From: Aureococcus anophagefferens
Lineage: Eukaryota > Sar > Pelagophyceae > Pelagomonadales > Pelagomonadaceae
NCBI RefSeq assembly: GCF_000186865.1
Contig: NW_008705577.1
Location: 633,854 to 697,853 of the forward strand
Direction of reading: 5' to 3'
DNA length: 64,000 bases
The position numbers were made by a program, and so were the translations under genes. Positions 9,149 through 18,970 of this stretch are shown piece after piece. The number at the start of each line of letters is the position of its first letter. The stretch's first letter is position 1. Below the pieces are notes generated by a model. That model did not search any database and had not been told where the DNA came from. It saw nothing but the letters and a program-made list of their open reading frames with translations.

Positions 9149-10691
9149 CTTACGCGCGGGGGCGGTTCGAACACGCTCTCGTTGTCGTCCCAGTTCTTCG
9201 GGTCGCGGAACCAGAACTCCGTGAAGTTCGCGTAGGGCACCGCGCGGACCGCGCGCCGGGACCGGTTCGGCAGGCCGAAGTGGAGCACGCGCGCGTCGAA
9301 GATGAGCGCGTCGCCGGCCGCGAGCCGCGGGCGCACGAGCGCGTCCTGGACGCGCCGCAAGAGCACGTCCCGCGGCTCGGCCTCGTCCGTGAGCCGCGCG
9401 CACGTCGCGAGGTCGTGGGACCCGGGCACGAACCTGGGCAGGACAAGGGTGATTCAACGTCGCTTCAACGTGGGTGTTCCGCGCGCGCGCGTTCCGGGAA
9501 AAGCATTCACGCTTCGAGACCGTTCCGAGAGATGATCGCTCGTCCAAAAATCAGCCGAAACGAGTGGAAAGTGGGCGAAATCGGAGCCTTTGAAGTTGGG
9601 AATTTCGCTCTCTTGTCCTGCCCGGGCACGAACGCCGTCTGCCCCGCGGCCGGGTCCGCGGCCGCGGCGCCGCCGTAGAGGAAGACGTTGAGGTAGTGCG
9701 GCGGCAGCACGCGGTCGTCGAAGAGGTGCGGCGCGTCCGCGTGCAGGGCCTGCTCCGCGGCGCCGGGCACGCTCACGACGGCGCCGACGGGCCCCGCGTC
9801 GAGCGCGCGCTTCGGCGCGTCGGGCCCGCCGAGGTCGAAGTTCCACAACCCAAAGTTGCCCCGGCGCGCCGCCGTCCGCGGGGCCTCGCTCGCGAGGCGG
9901 CAGATCTCCCGGAGCGCGCCGTTGTTTCGGAGCGCGTGTCGCCGCTCCGCTCCTTCCTCTCCCTTTAACCGCGGCGTCCCCCGGAGGTCGCAGCGCAGGT
10001 CCTCGCGCATGGCGAGCTCGCGGTAGGTCTCGACGTGCGGCGCGCCCGGGTCCATGAGGTCGACGCCGCGGTGTTCCACGAGCGCGGCGCGGCAGGCTTC
10101 GAAGTCCGCGAGCGCGTCCGCGGCGAGGCCGTCGGCGACGGCCGGGTCGAGCAGCCCCGGCAGGATGACTAAACCATGGGACCGCAACGTCCGCGCCGCG
10201 CGCGCCGCGAAGGCCGCCGCGGGCAGCGGGCCGGCCGCGCGCCGCGCCGCGACGGCGAGCCCGTGCGCGCGCTCGTGCTCCGCCTCCGACGCGGGCGGCC
10301 GCGGCGCGCAGCCGACCTCGTCCGCCGTGCACAGCCGCTTCCCGAAGACGACGGCGGCGCCGCCGCGCCAGCGCTCGACGAGCGCGGGACCGGCGCTCCT
10401 CGCCGCGGCCGCGGCCGGCCCGACGACGGCGACGGCGCCGCCGCGCGCGACGGCGGCGACGGCGTCGCCGAGCGCGTGCACGACGAGCGCGTCGCAGGCG
10501 GCGCCCGGCGACGCGACGTCGAAGCCGGCGCCGCGCGCGCGGTCCTCGTAGGCGCCGTCGACGTCCGGCGCCACGACGATGACGGGCTTCACGGCGCCGA
10601 CGGGCGGCACGAGCCGCGCGAGCTCCGCGACGACCTCGCCGACGGTGTCGCCGTCGTCCTCCTCGCTCGTCGAGCCGTCGAAGAGGTCCAT
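9145..10691 (-). CDS. Phytanoyl-CoA dioxygenase (PhyH)-like Fe(II)/2-oxoglutarate oxygenase, one introner intron
   Basis: Exons are 10691-9634 and 9433-9145, coding 448 residues. The C-terminal two thirds look like a PhyH-type double-stranded beta-helix: the iron-binding H-x-D is LHADAPHLF (His about 317, Asp about 319), the distal His is in ARVLHFGLPN (about 403), and the following NRSRR supplies the Arg that binds 2-oxoglutarate. VPGSHDL is typical of the family just before the distal His. Residues 1-150 form a separate Ala/Val-rich domain with an acidic start, of unknown role. The intron splits the codon within the QTAFVPGSH motif and its removal restores it exactly. The substrate is unknown. 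The last codons overlap the Mpv17 gene by four bases. Confidence 0.85.
9434..9633 (-). mobile_element. Introner element, family A (element 9434-9625, GT-AG intron of 200 nt)
   Basis: The terminal inverted repeats are CTGGGCAGGACAAG at 9434 and, inverted, CTTGTCCTGCCCGG ending at 9625. A perfect 8-bp duplication GCACGAAC flanks them (9426-9433 and 9626-9633). On the gene strand the intron begins with GT of the upstream copy (GTTCGTGC) and ends with the CAG of the terminal repeat, so the host codon is rebuilt exactly. The pyrimidine-rich terminal repeat doubles as the polypyrimidine tract of the acceptor. The core carries GGCTGATTTTTGGACGAGCGATC on the gene strand in two adjoining blocks, shared with the other copies. 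Confidence 0.93.
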
Positions 10692-10897
10692 TGTGGATTG
10701 CGAGTGAGGCGCTAGGTCCGAAGGTTTATAGCTCTCCCATGCCTCGCCAGTTCAACAAAAGTTCAAGAAAGCCGCGCCTCGATGCTGCCGCGGATGGTGC
10801 CGGCGCTGGGCATGGGCGTGCCGGTGCGGGCCTGGGCAGCCCGCCCCCGTTGAGCGACCTCTGAACCCCTCGATAGCCGCGCACGCCGACCCGCGCC

Positions 10898-13743
10898 ATG
10901 ACGAACCAGATCCTCCTCATCCGCAAGGAGAAGGCGAAGATGGACAAGAAAGCGGCCAAGGAGCAGAAGAAGGCCGACGCCAAGGCCGCCAAGGAGGCGA
11001 AGAAGGTCGCCAAGGCCGAGAAGGCCGCGGCGAAGAAGGAGGCCAAGGCCGCGAAGAAGCACGAGAAAGAAGTCAAAAAGATGGGCCACAGCGGCGTCCG
11101 CGAGCGCAAGGCGACGGTCGTGCCCGTCTACAGCATCGAGCACACCGGCGGCGCCTTCGAGGACCGGAAGAACCACGAGGCGGAGGCGGCGCGGCCGGGC
11201 ACGGCCGAGGAGCCCGCGGACCTGACGGCCCCGGGGGGGTCCAGCGCGCCGGGCACGCCGGCGACGCCGGGCGTCGAGGCGAAGCGGCGGACGCCCAAGG
11301 GTCGAAGCTGGGAGGAGGGCGGCCACCTCGCCGCGGCCGCGGCGAACCGCGGCGGCACGCCCGAGGAGCAGCGCGCGACGAGTGCGGAGGCGCCCGTGAA
11401 GCGGAGCTTCTTCTTCGGGCGCCGCGCGAAGACGCCCGCGGCGCCGCCGGGCGTCACCGTCGAGGAGGCGTCCCAAAAGATCATGGGCCACAAGCCGGGC
11501 CAGGACATCCGCGCGGACTGGAAGGCCGAGGACAAGGACAAGAAGCCGGGCATGCTGCGGCGCCTCTGGCTCTGGGTCTACGACTACGCGAAGCGCACGT
11601 ACCAGAAGCGCGTCGTCGGCATCGACGTCTACGAGGGCATCGACTACAGCATGTACGAGCCCCACATGAAGGACTTCTTCTACCTGGGGTTGAAGAAGCG
11701 CGACGTCGTGCGCCTGTTGAACGTCTTCCTCGAGGTCGACATGGACCGGAGCGGCCTCGTGGACGACCTCGAGTTCCTCACGTTCATCGACGTCGAGCGG
11801 ACGCCGTTCGCGCGCAAGGTCTTCGACATCTTCGACAACGACGCCTCCAACGAGATCGACTTCGTCGAGTTCGTCAGCGCCATCTGGAACTTCTGCAGCC
11901 AGGACCAGAACGACGTCATGGCGTTCGCGTTCGAGTGCTTCGGCGAGTACAACAAGCCGACGCGGTCCCACGTCATGCGCGACCCGACGTTCCTCATGGA
12001 CTCCATCTTCGACCGGGAGACGCGCGAGCGCAAGGAGCGGCAGAAGTTCTTCGACGAGCTCATCTACCGCAACGGCCACGTGACCTTCGAGGACTGGATG
12101 AAGTGGTGCACGCACAACCGCCGGTCCGTGCGGCCGCTCGTGCAGATCCAGTACCTCATGCGCAAGGCCTGCCTCGGGTCGCGCTTCTGGAAGCGCCAGA
12201 CGCGCAACCGCAAGCGCATCTTCGGCAAGATGCCCTTCCACGAGATCGAGAAGACGATCAACTCGCAGCGGCGGCGCATGCCCAAGCGGGCGAAGCGCAA
12301 GCCCGTCGTCGTGCCCAAGTCCGAGCCCGTGCTCGTCTGGGAGGAGCCCGCGGAGGTGCCCGTCGCCTGGGACGACCCGGGCCCGAAGCCGCGACGCAAG
12401 GTCAAGAAGAAGAAGTACCGCACGGTCATGGCCCACGGCTACGAGCAGTCCATCCTCTGCGACGACGACGGCGACGCGCCGTCGCGGCCCGACCCGCCGT
12501 CGCTCGACGCGCCCATCGTCATCAAGCAGAAGGCCCTCATCACGGAGAAGCGCACGCGCCAGGAGGCCATCGCCGTGCTCCAGTCGCTGCGCAACAAGCA
12601 CCACCGCCTCGCGGAGGAGCGGAAGCACAAGCGGCGCAAGGCGCGCGACGACACCAAGGGCATGGACGCGGCCTGGGAGCAGTCCCACGCGGGCATCCCG
12701 GACCTCATGGCCAAGCAGCACGGCGCCCAGGCGTTCCTCGCCGTCTCCCGCGCGACCCCGCGTCCCCATGGCGATTTCGACCGGACAAACGATCGCCGCG
12801 CGTCGCAGGCATGAACGCGTCCGCGGCGCGCAAGGTCGCGCGCGGCATCAAGGACGGCGGCCCGTCGAACGAGCGCTTCCCCATCGCCAAGTACCCGTGC
12901 GTCTACGAGCCGAGCCACCTCGAGCGGAGCATCGGCATCTACACGCTGAGCGGCATGATCCCGACGGGCTCCGAGGCGCCGCGGCTCCTGCCCGAGCCCG
13001 AGGGCGACGAGGAGCCGCGGCCGCGGACGCCCGGGGAGGACCGGCTCGTGCGCGTGCGCACGCCCGACGAGGCCGGCGGCCGGCCGAAGACGCCGAAGAC
13101 GCCCGAGGAGGAGGAGCGGGAGCGGAAGCGGCGCGAGCTCGTCGCGGGCGTCGACTACTGGACGCGGCCCGCGACGCCCGAGAGCCGCCCGGCCACGCCG
13201 TCGTCGCGGCCGGGGACGCCCCAGGCCTACGGCCCGGCCTACGAGGCGCCCAAGGGCGAGATGGCCAAGTCCATGGGCCGCTCGGACGCGCGGCCGCGGA
13301 CGCCCGACGGCGCGGGCGCGGTGCGGCTCCGGCCCGCGACGCCCGACTCGGACACGAAACCGTCGCCGAACGCCAAGCCCAAGGGCCGCTTCTTCCGGGG
13401 CTCCATCTTCGGCAACAAGCGCGAGGAGACGAAGCAGCGCGGCGTCTTCGACTCGCCCGCGGACGAGGTCGAGAGCCGCGACCGCGGCCGCGCGGCCGCG
13501 GGCAAGCGGGGCTTCTCCTTCGTGCGGCCGAAGAAGCGGCCCAAGACGCCCGACGTGGTCGAGGAGTCCATCTACGACGACCAGGTCTGGAACGCCGCGG
13601 ACGACGCGCCCGACGTCGTCGCCGAGAAGCCGCGGTCGCGGACGGGCTTCCGGCGCGCGAAGAAGGAGAAGATCGCCGCAAAGACGCCGCCGTCGTCGCC
13701 GCCGGGCAGCCCGCCGGGCAGCCCCGCGAAGGCGGGGCGATAG
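10898..13743 (+). CDS. EF-hand protein with charged N-terminal coiled coil and TP-rich tail (one inferred intron)
   Basis: The model joins 10898-12742 and 12835-13743 (917 residues). Residues 1-60 are a Lys/Ala/Glu coiled coil. Two EF-hand-like helices-loop-helices lie at about residues 276-296 (loop DMDRSGLVDDLEF) and 308-328 (loop DNDASNEIDFVEF), embedded in a conserved, aromatic-rich region (about 235-430), so Ca2+ binding is likely. The remainder is basic and rich in RPxTP repeats, possible phosphorylation sites. The first frame ends at 12814 and the second offers an ATG at 12811 overlapping it (ATGA); since eukaryotic genes are not translated that way, I prefer a 92-nt GT-AG intron that fuses the frames as FLAVARGIKDGG. 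Two separate genes remain possible. Confidence 0.7.
12743..12834 (+). other. Inferred 92-nt GT-AG intron in the EF-hand gene
   Basis: The intron starts GTCTCCCG and ends CGCAAG before GTCGCGCG. It restores one frame across the two open frames (phase 0). The first eight bases and the first eight bases of the next exon agree at six of eight positions, a weak hint of an old target duplication. A 47-nt intron ending at 12809 also restores the frame. Confidence 0.45.
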
Positions 13744-13793
13744 TAGTTTCTGTGCGTTCGCTCCGTGTCCGTCGACCGATACCATGGGAGGGG

Positions 13794-14102
13794 ATGGCGA
13801 ACGGCGCCGGCGCAGGACGCCCGCCCCCTTCATTGAGCTGCGAGCTTCAGCACTGGTCACGCGTTGAATCCGCTGCTGATTTCGTGATCCGCGGGTGGCG
13901 CGAGTTCTTCCAGCACATGAATTTCTTCCATACTGGCTTCGATGATTTCGCAGACGAGTACGTGGATCGGTGGACGGACCGCCGCGCCGCGAGCGTTTTC
14001 GCCCGGATCTTGCGAGATGAACAGGCGCTCATAGATCGCGGTGGCGGACGCGTGATGGATGACGATAGATCGCGGTGGCAGAGGGAACTGGACAAGGAGT
14101 GA
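13794..14102 (+). CDS. Small hypothetical protein, 102 residues
   Basis: The frame codes a Trp/Phe/Asp-rich peptide (for example WREFFQHMNFFH and DDFADEYVDRWTDRR) that looks more like folded protein than a shadow frame. The DNA is noticeably less GC-rich than the neighbouring genes, which is odd for a coding region here. A 16-bp direct repeat (ATAGATCGCGGTGGC) occurs at about 14031 and 14064. It begins 51 bp after the EF-hand gene and could also be part of that transcript's 3' region. I do not recognise a family. Confidence 0.35.
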   Translation: MANGAGAGRPPPSLSCELQHWSRVESAADFVIRGWREFFQHMNFFHTGFDDFADEYVDRWTDRRAASVFARILRDEQALIDRGGGRVMDDDRSRWQRELDKE

Positions 14103-14135
14103 AGGGAGGACAGTACTAGTAGTTAAAAAAAGAAA

Positions 14136-15239
14136 TTACGCGCCCCGCTTCTTCTTCTTCGCGGGCTTGACGTCGACGAGCGGCGGGCCCCCGGGCTCGC
14201 CCTGGAAGAGGACGACGGCGTCGGGCGCGTCGCCGGGGAGCTCGGCGACGCGGAGCGCGATCTTCGTCGCCATGTCGCCGGCCTGGAAGGCCCAGGCGCG
14301 CGGCGCCGCGGCCGCCGTGTCGACCGGGAGCGCGCGGAGCCGGCGCTCGCGCGAGAAGTCGAGCGCCGGCAGCCGCGCGGCCGACAGCGTCTTTCGGACG
14401 GCGGCGGGCAGCACGTCGGCGTCGTCGGGCTTCCAGTCGAGCCAGACGTTGACGAGGAGCGTCACGCGGTCGCCGGCGGACGACGCGTCGTCGCCGTAGA
14501 CGCCGTCGGGCGCCGCGTGCAGGAACCGCCCGTCGAAGGACATGTGCTTGCCCGCGACGGGCCGGCACGCGAAGCACTCGCCGCCGGCGCCGGCGACGGG
14601 CTTCTCCGCGTCGCTCGGGCTCACGAGGGGCACGACGACGGTCGGCGCGCCGCCGTCGGCGAGGTACGTCACCGTCGCGACGTGCGGCGACAGGTTGACG
14701 TCGCCCTCCAAGCTGTAGTCGCGGTCGAAGTGCCACGCGACGCTGCCGCCGTCGCGCTCCATGGCGAGCGTCCACCACTCCGCGCCGGATCGCGCGCGGT
14801 CGAAGCTCGCTTTTCGCGCGTGGAGCTCGAAGACGTCGAGCGCCGCGCGCTCGACCGCGCAGAGCCCGGCGCGGTCCGCGGACGCCGGCACCCAGTACGT
14901 GCTCCCGGACGAGTAGGCCTCGTCGCCCTTCTTCGACCGCGCCGAGAAGGCCGACGCGCAGTCCTTTTTTAGGGTTTTGAGCGATTTTTCATCGGCGACG
15001 CCGTCGAACGCGCGGTAGCCGTAGTCGAGCTCGTCGGCTCCCGCGACGGCGACGCGGCCGTGCGCGTCGAGCGCGAGCTCGCCGTTCGGTAAGGGTTCTG
15101 CGGGCGGCGGCGGCGGCATGGGCTTGGCTGCTTCCTCCGCGGGCATGGCTTTGGCCGCTTCCTCGGTCATCTCGATCGGAGAGAAGACCGGCGTGCCGCA
15201 GCGCATGAGCCGGTTCTTGCGGCGGCGGGCGCAGACCAT
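14136..15239 (-). CDS. 2OG-Fe(II) oxygenase-like protein
   Basis: The protein has 367 residues from the ATG at 15239; ATGs at 15206 and 15170 (MTEEAAKAMP) are alternative starts. After a short Pro/Glu-rich leader comes a domain with the hallmarks of a double-stranded beta-helix oxygenase: AWHFDRDYS gives the iron-binding H-x-D (His about 168, Asp about 170), then VATVTYLADGGAPTVV, and FLHAAPDGVYG supplies the distal His (about 239), followed by Arg in DRVTLLVNVWLDW. The sequence between the iron ligands matches prolyl-hydroxylase-like folds in outline only, so the substrate cannot be given. The C-terminus is a Lys-rich tail. It is convergent with the small frame at 13794-14102. Confidence 0.65.
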   Translation of the reverse strand: MVCARRRKNRLMRCGTPVFSPIEMTEEAAKAMPAEEAAKPMPPPPPAEPLPNGELALDAHGRVAVAGADELDYGYRAFDGVADEKSLKTLKKDCASAFSARSKKGDEAYSSGSTYWVPASADRAGLCAVERAALDVFELHARKASFDRARSGAEWWTLAMERDGGSVAWHFDRDYSLEGDVNLSPHVATVTYLADGGAPTVVVPLVSPSDAEKPVAGAGGECFACRPVAGKHMSFDGRFLHAAPDGVYGDDASSAGDRVTLLVNVWLDWKPDDADVLPAAVRKTLSAARLPALDFSRERRLRALPVDTAAAAPRAWAFQAGDMATKIALRVAELPGDAPDAVVLFQGEPGGPPLVDVKPAKKKKRGA

Positions 15240-15856
15240 TGCTGTGGTCTTGTCGCTGAAAATATTGCAATTCGGTCGTCCGAAGCGGAGCTGTGGCAGC
15301 GGACGAGGTGTCTGGCGACACACGCAGCCGAAGGTGAGCAGCTTCGGCTCGGCCGCTCTCTGGAGCGGCGCGCGAGCGAGCCGCGGATCCAGCGTCCGGG
15401 ACACGATCGCCGTCTCAAAACTCGCTGCTCCTCGAGCCCTGTCGCCCGCCGGCGTCCGATGCCCACAGGGCCCACTTTTTGGCTCACTTACGCGCGAGAG
15501 GGCACGAGAGAGGTGATGGACGTGCGCGAATGCGGCGGCGAGCGAAGTTTCGGCGAGTTCGGCCGCCGCTGCCACCTCATGGCCTCCAAGAGGGCACGAG
15601 GTGGCACGCGCGCGCTCCCGGGCCGGGCGGGCCGCGGGCGCCGCCCACCCGCCCGCGCCGCACCTCCGACGGCCGCCGGAGTTGCGCTGCACCGCTCTGA
15701 GAGATCACGGGGCTGGAAAACACCGCGCGCGCCCGCTCGACGCGCCCGAAGCGCTCTCCCGCTCGACGCTCCCCGCCTCATAGGTTCTGTTCCGCTAGAC
15801 GGCTATACTTCCCCCATCCACGGTTGCAGCGCGCGCCCTGTCAACCACCTGAGACC
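15240..15856. promoter_or_regulatory. Shared upstream region of the oxygenase and eS10 genes
   Basis: This 617-bp region lies between divergent starts. It contains an AT-rich stretch at about 15258-15276 (AAAATATTGCAATTCG) near the oxygenase start and GGCTATACTT at 15801-15810, about 50 bp before the eS10 ATG, which could be a TATA-like or initiator element. Frames on both strands are Arg/Ala-rich shadows. Confidence 0.45.
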
Positions 15857-16323
15857 ATGTTCATCCCGAAGAAGAACCGCCTCGAGGTCTACTCGTACCT
15901 GTTCAAGGAGGGCGTCCTCGTCGCCAAGAAGGACAACTTCAAGCCCAAGCACGACGAGATCGACGTGCCCAACCTCGAGGTCATGAACCTCATGAAGTCG
16001 CTCAAGTCCCGCGGCTACGTCCGCGAGACGTTCAACTGGCAGTACTACTACTGGTACCTGACCAACGAGGGCATCGAGTACCTCCGCGAGTACCTCCACC
16101 TCCCCGCCGAGATCGTCCCCGCGACGCTCAAGAAGGCGTCGGCCCGCCCCGTGGCCGCCGGCGCCCGCGCGCCGCCCCCGGGCGCCGAGCGCGTCCGGGA
16201 AGGCGGCGAGCGCCCCGAGGGCGGCGGCTTCGGCCGCGGCTTCGGCCGCGGCGGCGGCGCCGGCTCGGCCGCGGCGGCGGCTTCGGCCGCGGCGGCGGCG
16301 CGCCGGTCGAGGCCAGCGCCTAG
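15857..16323 (+). CDS. RPS10: 40S ribosomal protein eS10 (apparent one-base deletion near the 3' end)
   Basis: The first 100 residues are a clear eS10: [16 protein letters not shown], then [27 protein letters not shown] and [16 protein letters not shown]. This protein sits in the small ribosomal subunit beak near the mRNA entry. The Gly/Arg/Phe-rich tail starts in frame, but at 16261-16270 the DNA reads GGCTCGGCC where the neighbouring repeats read GGCTTCGGCC. With one more T the frame continues as [11 protein letters not shown] and ends APVEASA at the TAG at 16321, a normal eS10 ending. As written, the frame instead runs into poly-Ala and then the N gap. I take this as an assembly or sequencing deletion rather than a real change. 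Confidence 0.9.
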
Positions 16324-16353
16324 GCGGGCCACGCCCCCGGCGGCGGTTTTTTT

Positions 16354-16403
16354 NNNNNNNNNNNNNNNNNNNNNNNNNNNNNNNNNNNNNNNNNNNNNNN
16401 NNN
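16354..16403. other. Assembly gap (50 N)
   Basis: Fifty undetermined bases follow a T7 run just after the eS10 gene. The true length is unknown. Confidence 1.
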
Positions 16404-16709
16404 AACCCGCCGCCTCCGCCGTGACGGCGGCCGCGAGGCCGCCCGCCGCGGCGAGACCGACACCGAGGGCCCGGGCGGGGCCCCAGGATCGCGACGTAGA
16501 GTCCGCTGTGCGTCCCTACCCACGCTTCTTTGGGGGCGGTGCGCGTCGTCTGGTCGGTCGCGACGTCGTCCGCCGGCCGCGGCCGCTAGGCTAGCGGCGC
16601 TAGCCGCTCCCTACTATGGCGCTGCTCCGGGGCCACGGCCCAGGCTCTCGAGCCGCGGCTAGCCGCTCTCTCGGTCGCCGCCCAGCGACTTCGCTAAAAC
16701 AGCCGGACC
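16404..16709. other. Intergenic after the gap, 306 bp
   Basis: This is a GC-rich spacer between the gap and the stop codon of the hydrolase on the other strand. It contains GCTAGCGGCGCTAGCCGCT-like imperfect palindromes around 16589-16610 and a further GCTAGCCGCT at about 16658. I see no gene. Confidence 0.4.
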
Positions 16710-17618
16710 TTACTTCGCCTTGGACTTGCGGGGCTTGGGCTTCTTGCCCTTGTCCTTCGCGTCCTCCGCCGGCGGCGCGGGCGGCGCGGGCGCCTTGGGC
16801 GGCAGGGCGAAGGGCTTCGGCGGGCTCGGCGGCGGCTCGAGGGTCCGGGGCGGCAGCGTCGGCGCGTTCTTCTTGAACCAGGCGAGCGTCTTATCGTTGA
16901 GGAACTTGAGGTGCTCCTTCGACCGGAAGTAGTGCCCCAACGTCGCGTCGAGCGTCGCCACGGACGCCTTCTCCTTGGGCTCGGGCATGGAGGCGTAGAC
17001 GTCTCGCATGACCTTTTTCCCCGCGAAGACGTCGACGTCGCCCCAGAGGAAGAGCTTGGGCTTCGCGCACCGCGCGTGGTTCAGGTACGTCTCCCCCTGG
17101 AGGTTGCAGCAGTACCAGAGGTAGCTCGCGGGGTAGGACACGGCCACGTAGCCCGCGAACTCGTCGAAGAGCCCCGCGGCCGCGGCGCCGATGGCGCTGC
17201 CGTAGGACACGCCGAGGATCCACACGGACTCGAGCGGCGGCAGGCCGTGGTGCTTCCGCGACGCGTGGAGCCAACGCGCGACGTCGCGCACGTCCTCGCA
17301 CTCGCGCAGCGGGCTCCGGAAGTACGTCGCGCCCTCGGACGCGCCGACGCCGCGGAAGTTGAAGCGCACGGTGCAGTAGCCCGCGAGCGCGAGCTTCGCC
17401 TGCGTGACGCCGATCTCGGGCACGTAGCAGTTGCCGTTGGGCGGCAGCGGCGGGCACATGACGACGGCGACGGAGCCGCCCTTGAGGTTCGCCGTGCGCG
17501 CCTCGAGCTTCGTGCCGTCCTTAGTGGTGATCCGGCACTCGAGCTCTTTCTCCGCCATCTTGCAGAGCAGGTCGACGTTCATCGGCTTGTCGCGCTTCTT
17601 CTTCTCCGGCGGCGGCAT
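16710..17618 (-). CDS. Alpha/beta-hydrolase superfamily protein (COG2945-like)
   Basis: The ATG at 17618 gives 302 residues; no ATG exists further upstream in this frame. The fold signature is clear: ALAGYCTVRFNFRGVGASEG, then the nucleophile elbow ILGVSYGSAIG (Ser about 139), an acidic residue in LWGDVDVFAG and the His in TLGHYFRSKEH. This pattern fits small uncharacterised hydrolases that act on esters or peptides. The C-terminal 60 residues are a Pro/Lys-rich, basic tail not found in bacterial relatives. The 5' leader (17620-17690) has a short tandem repeat. It is divergent from the gene at 17803. Confidence 0.8.
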   Translation of the reverse strand: MPPPEKKKRDKPMNVDLLCKMAEKELECRITTKDGTKLEARTANLKGGSVAVVMCPPLPPNGNCYVPEIGVTQAKLALAGYCTVRFNFRGVGASEGATYFRSPLRECEDVRDVARWLHASRKHHGLPPLESVWILGVSYGSAIGAAAAGLFDEFAGYVAVSYPASYLWYCCNLQGETYLNHARCAKPKLFLWGDVDVFAGKKVMRDVYASMPEPKEKASVATLDATLGHYFRSKEHLKFLNDKTLAWFKKNAPTLPPRTLEPPPSPPKPFALPPKAPAPPAPPAEDAKDKGKKPKPRKSKAK

Positions 17619-17620
17619 TT

Positions 17621-17690
17621 TCGCGTTTCGGGATGACGCGTTTCGGGATGATGACGCGTTTCGGGATGGCGTTTCGCGTCGAGCGGGATG
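17621..17690. repeat. Short tandem repeat in a divergent promoter
   Basis: CGCGTTTCGGGATGA is present three times (from about 17622, 17637 and 17655) followed by two degenerate copies (GGCGTTTCGCG, GCGGGATGGCG). The unit is 15-18 bp. It lies directly upstream of the hydrolase start and within the 184 bp shared with the divergent gene. Confidence 0.75.
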
Positions 17691-17754
17691 GCGTCGCGCC
17701 CACACCTCAGCTGATCAGCTGCGAGGAGGCACTCTGACGGCAAAGAGCTGATCT

Positions 17755-17762
17755 TGTGGCAA
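17755..17762 (+). promoter_or_regulatory. TGTGGCAA motif upstream of a start codon
   Basis: TGTGGCAA lies 41 bp before the ATG at 17803. The same octamer is found 56 bp before the start at 26347 (26284-26291), 15 bp before the start at 51808 (51786-51793), and in inverse orientation (29154-29161) 37 bp before the start at 29198. It may be a core promoter or initiator element of this genome. Confidence 0.35.
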
Positions 17763-17802
17763 ACAGCGACTCTTTGCCTCGGCAGGCGCCGACTCGAGGC
17801 CG

Positions 17803-18834
17803 ATGCGAGCGTCTTCAAGCGCTGCGTGCGCCGCGATCGGTGCGCTGCTCGCGTGCGGCAATGCGCTCGTACCGTCGCATCGCTGCGTCCTCGCGCGCGT
17901 CGCGCGTCGCGCCGCAGATGTTGATGCAGAGGCGCCGGTGACCGCAGACGATGCCACAGCGCCAGCCGCAGCCGGTGCCACACCGCCGGCCGCCGGCGAT
18001 GCCGCAGCTCCAGCTGCCGACGAGACCGCATCGGCCGACGCCGAGGAGGCGCCGCAAGCGAGCGCGCCGATCGCGACGACGGCCTCCTGGCGCCTGGCGC
18101 TCAACGTCGGCCGCGAATCCGGCACGTGGATGCCCGACGACTGGGCCGCGAGCGGCGCGCGGCTGCTGCTGCCCGTGTCGTGCGAGTTCACGGCCGACCA
18201 GTACCTGGGCGAGCCCGAGCCCCTCGTCGGCAGGACATGCTTCCGCGTCCGGCCCCTCGGCGAATCGACCTTCGTCGGCGCGGGCGGCACGGTGAACGTG
18301 AAGGTAAAAGGCGGCGCGTGGAGCGTCGCGCCGCCGAAGCCCGGCGAGCGGCCCGCGCGGCTGCGGTTCTGGCTCGAGTTCCCGGAGGCCTGCGCGCGCA
18401 ACGACGTCGAGCTCCCCGCGGGCCGCGTCTTCTTCAACGCGCCCGTCTGGCAGCGGCCCGAGCTGGACGCGGGCGCCGACACGCTCGCGGACGCGGAGGC
18501 GCTGCTCAAGACGCGGCAGGCGGCGCTCGACGCGCACTTCGACGAGCACGGCGACGACCTGACGCCCTTCGGCGCGCCGCTGCGCTTCCGCAAGCGCGTG
18601 GACCTCGTCGACGCGCGCGACGTCGCGCTGCGCCGCGTGAAATTCGTCAAGCGCCTCATGCCCGACGGCGCCGTCGTGCCCGGGCCCTGGCCGGGCGTCG
18701 CGGCCGACTCGGCGCTGAACGTCGGCGCCGGCGGCCTCGTCGTCAAGCGCCGCGGGCGCATCGGCGTCGGCGTCGAGTACCACATCCTCGGCAAGTTCGC
18801 GTGCGCGCCCCTCGGCGACGGCGCGGGCGCGTAA
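17803..18834 (+). CDS. Hypothetical protein with possible plastid-targeting leader
   Basis: The product has 343 residues. Residues 1-21 resemble a signal peptide (SSAACAAIGALLACGNA) followed by an Arg/Ser-rich stretch (LVPSHRCVLARVARR), the order seen in bipartite plastid-targeting leaders of secondary algae; the classical Phe at the cleavage site is replaced by Leu. Residues 35-90 are Ala/Asp/Pro low complexity. From about 95 on there is a folded domain beginning WRLALNVGRESGTWMPDDWAA, typical of algal plastid proteins of unknown function, with several aromatic beta strands and a final GRIGVGVEYHILGKF. I do not know its role. Confidence 0.65.
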   Translation: MRASSSAACAAIGALLACGNALVPSHRCVLARVARRAADVDAEAPVTADDATAPAAAGATPPAAGDAAAPAADETASADAEEAPQASAPIATTASWRLALNVGRESGTWMPDDWAASGARLLLPVSCEFTADQYLGEPEPLVGRTCFRVRPLGESTFVGAGGTVNVKVKGGAWSVAPPKPGERPARLRFWLEFPEACARNDVELPAGRVFFNAPVWQRPELDAGADTLADAEALLKTRQAALDAHFDEHGDDLTPFGAPLRFRKRVDLVDARDVALRRVKFVKRLMPDGAVVPGPWPGVAADSALNVGAGGLVVKRRGRIGVGVEYHILGKFACAPLGDGAGA

Positions 18835-18970
18835 GGCTCATGGTCGGTACGTTTCTCGGGATGATCTACTAGATCATCTAGGGGAGGTCGACGGATTGTC
18901 GAAGGCAACACCACTTCAATCGACTTTTTCGAACCAGGCCGATGGCTGGCTCGAGAATCCTGACTAAACG

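Noticed and set aside
12811..12814. ATGA overlap as evidence of a bacterial-style operon
   Set aside because: All other content is eukaryotic with spliceosomal introns, so an intron or fused gene explains the overlap better.
10763..13860. Long minus-strand frames opposite the EF-hand gene
   Set aside because: The plus strand has clear EF-hands and a coiled coil; the minus frames are Arg/Leu/Val shadows.
13794..14102. Treating the small frame as a confident gene
   Set aside because: No recognisable domain and different base composition; kept only as a low-confidence feature.
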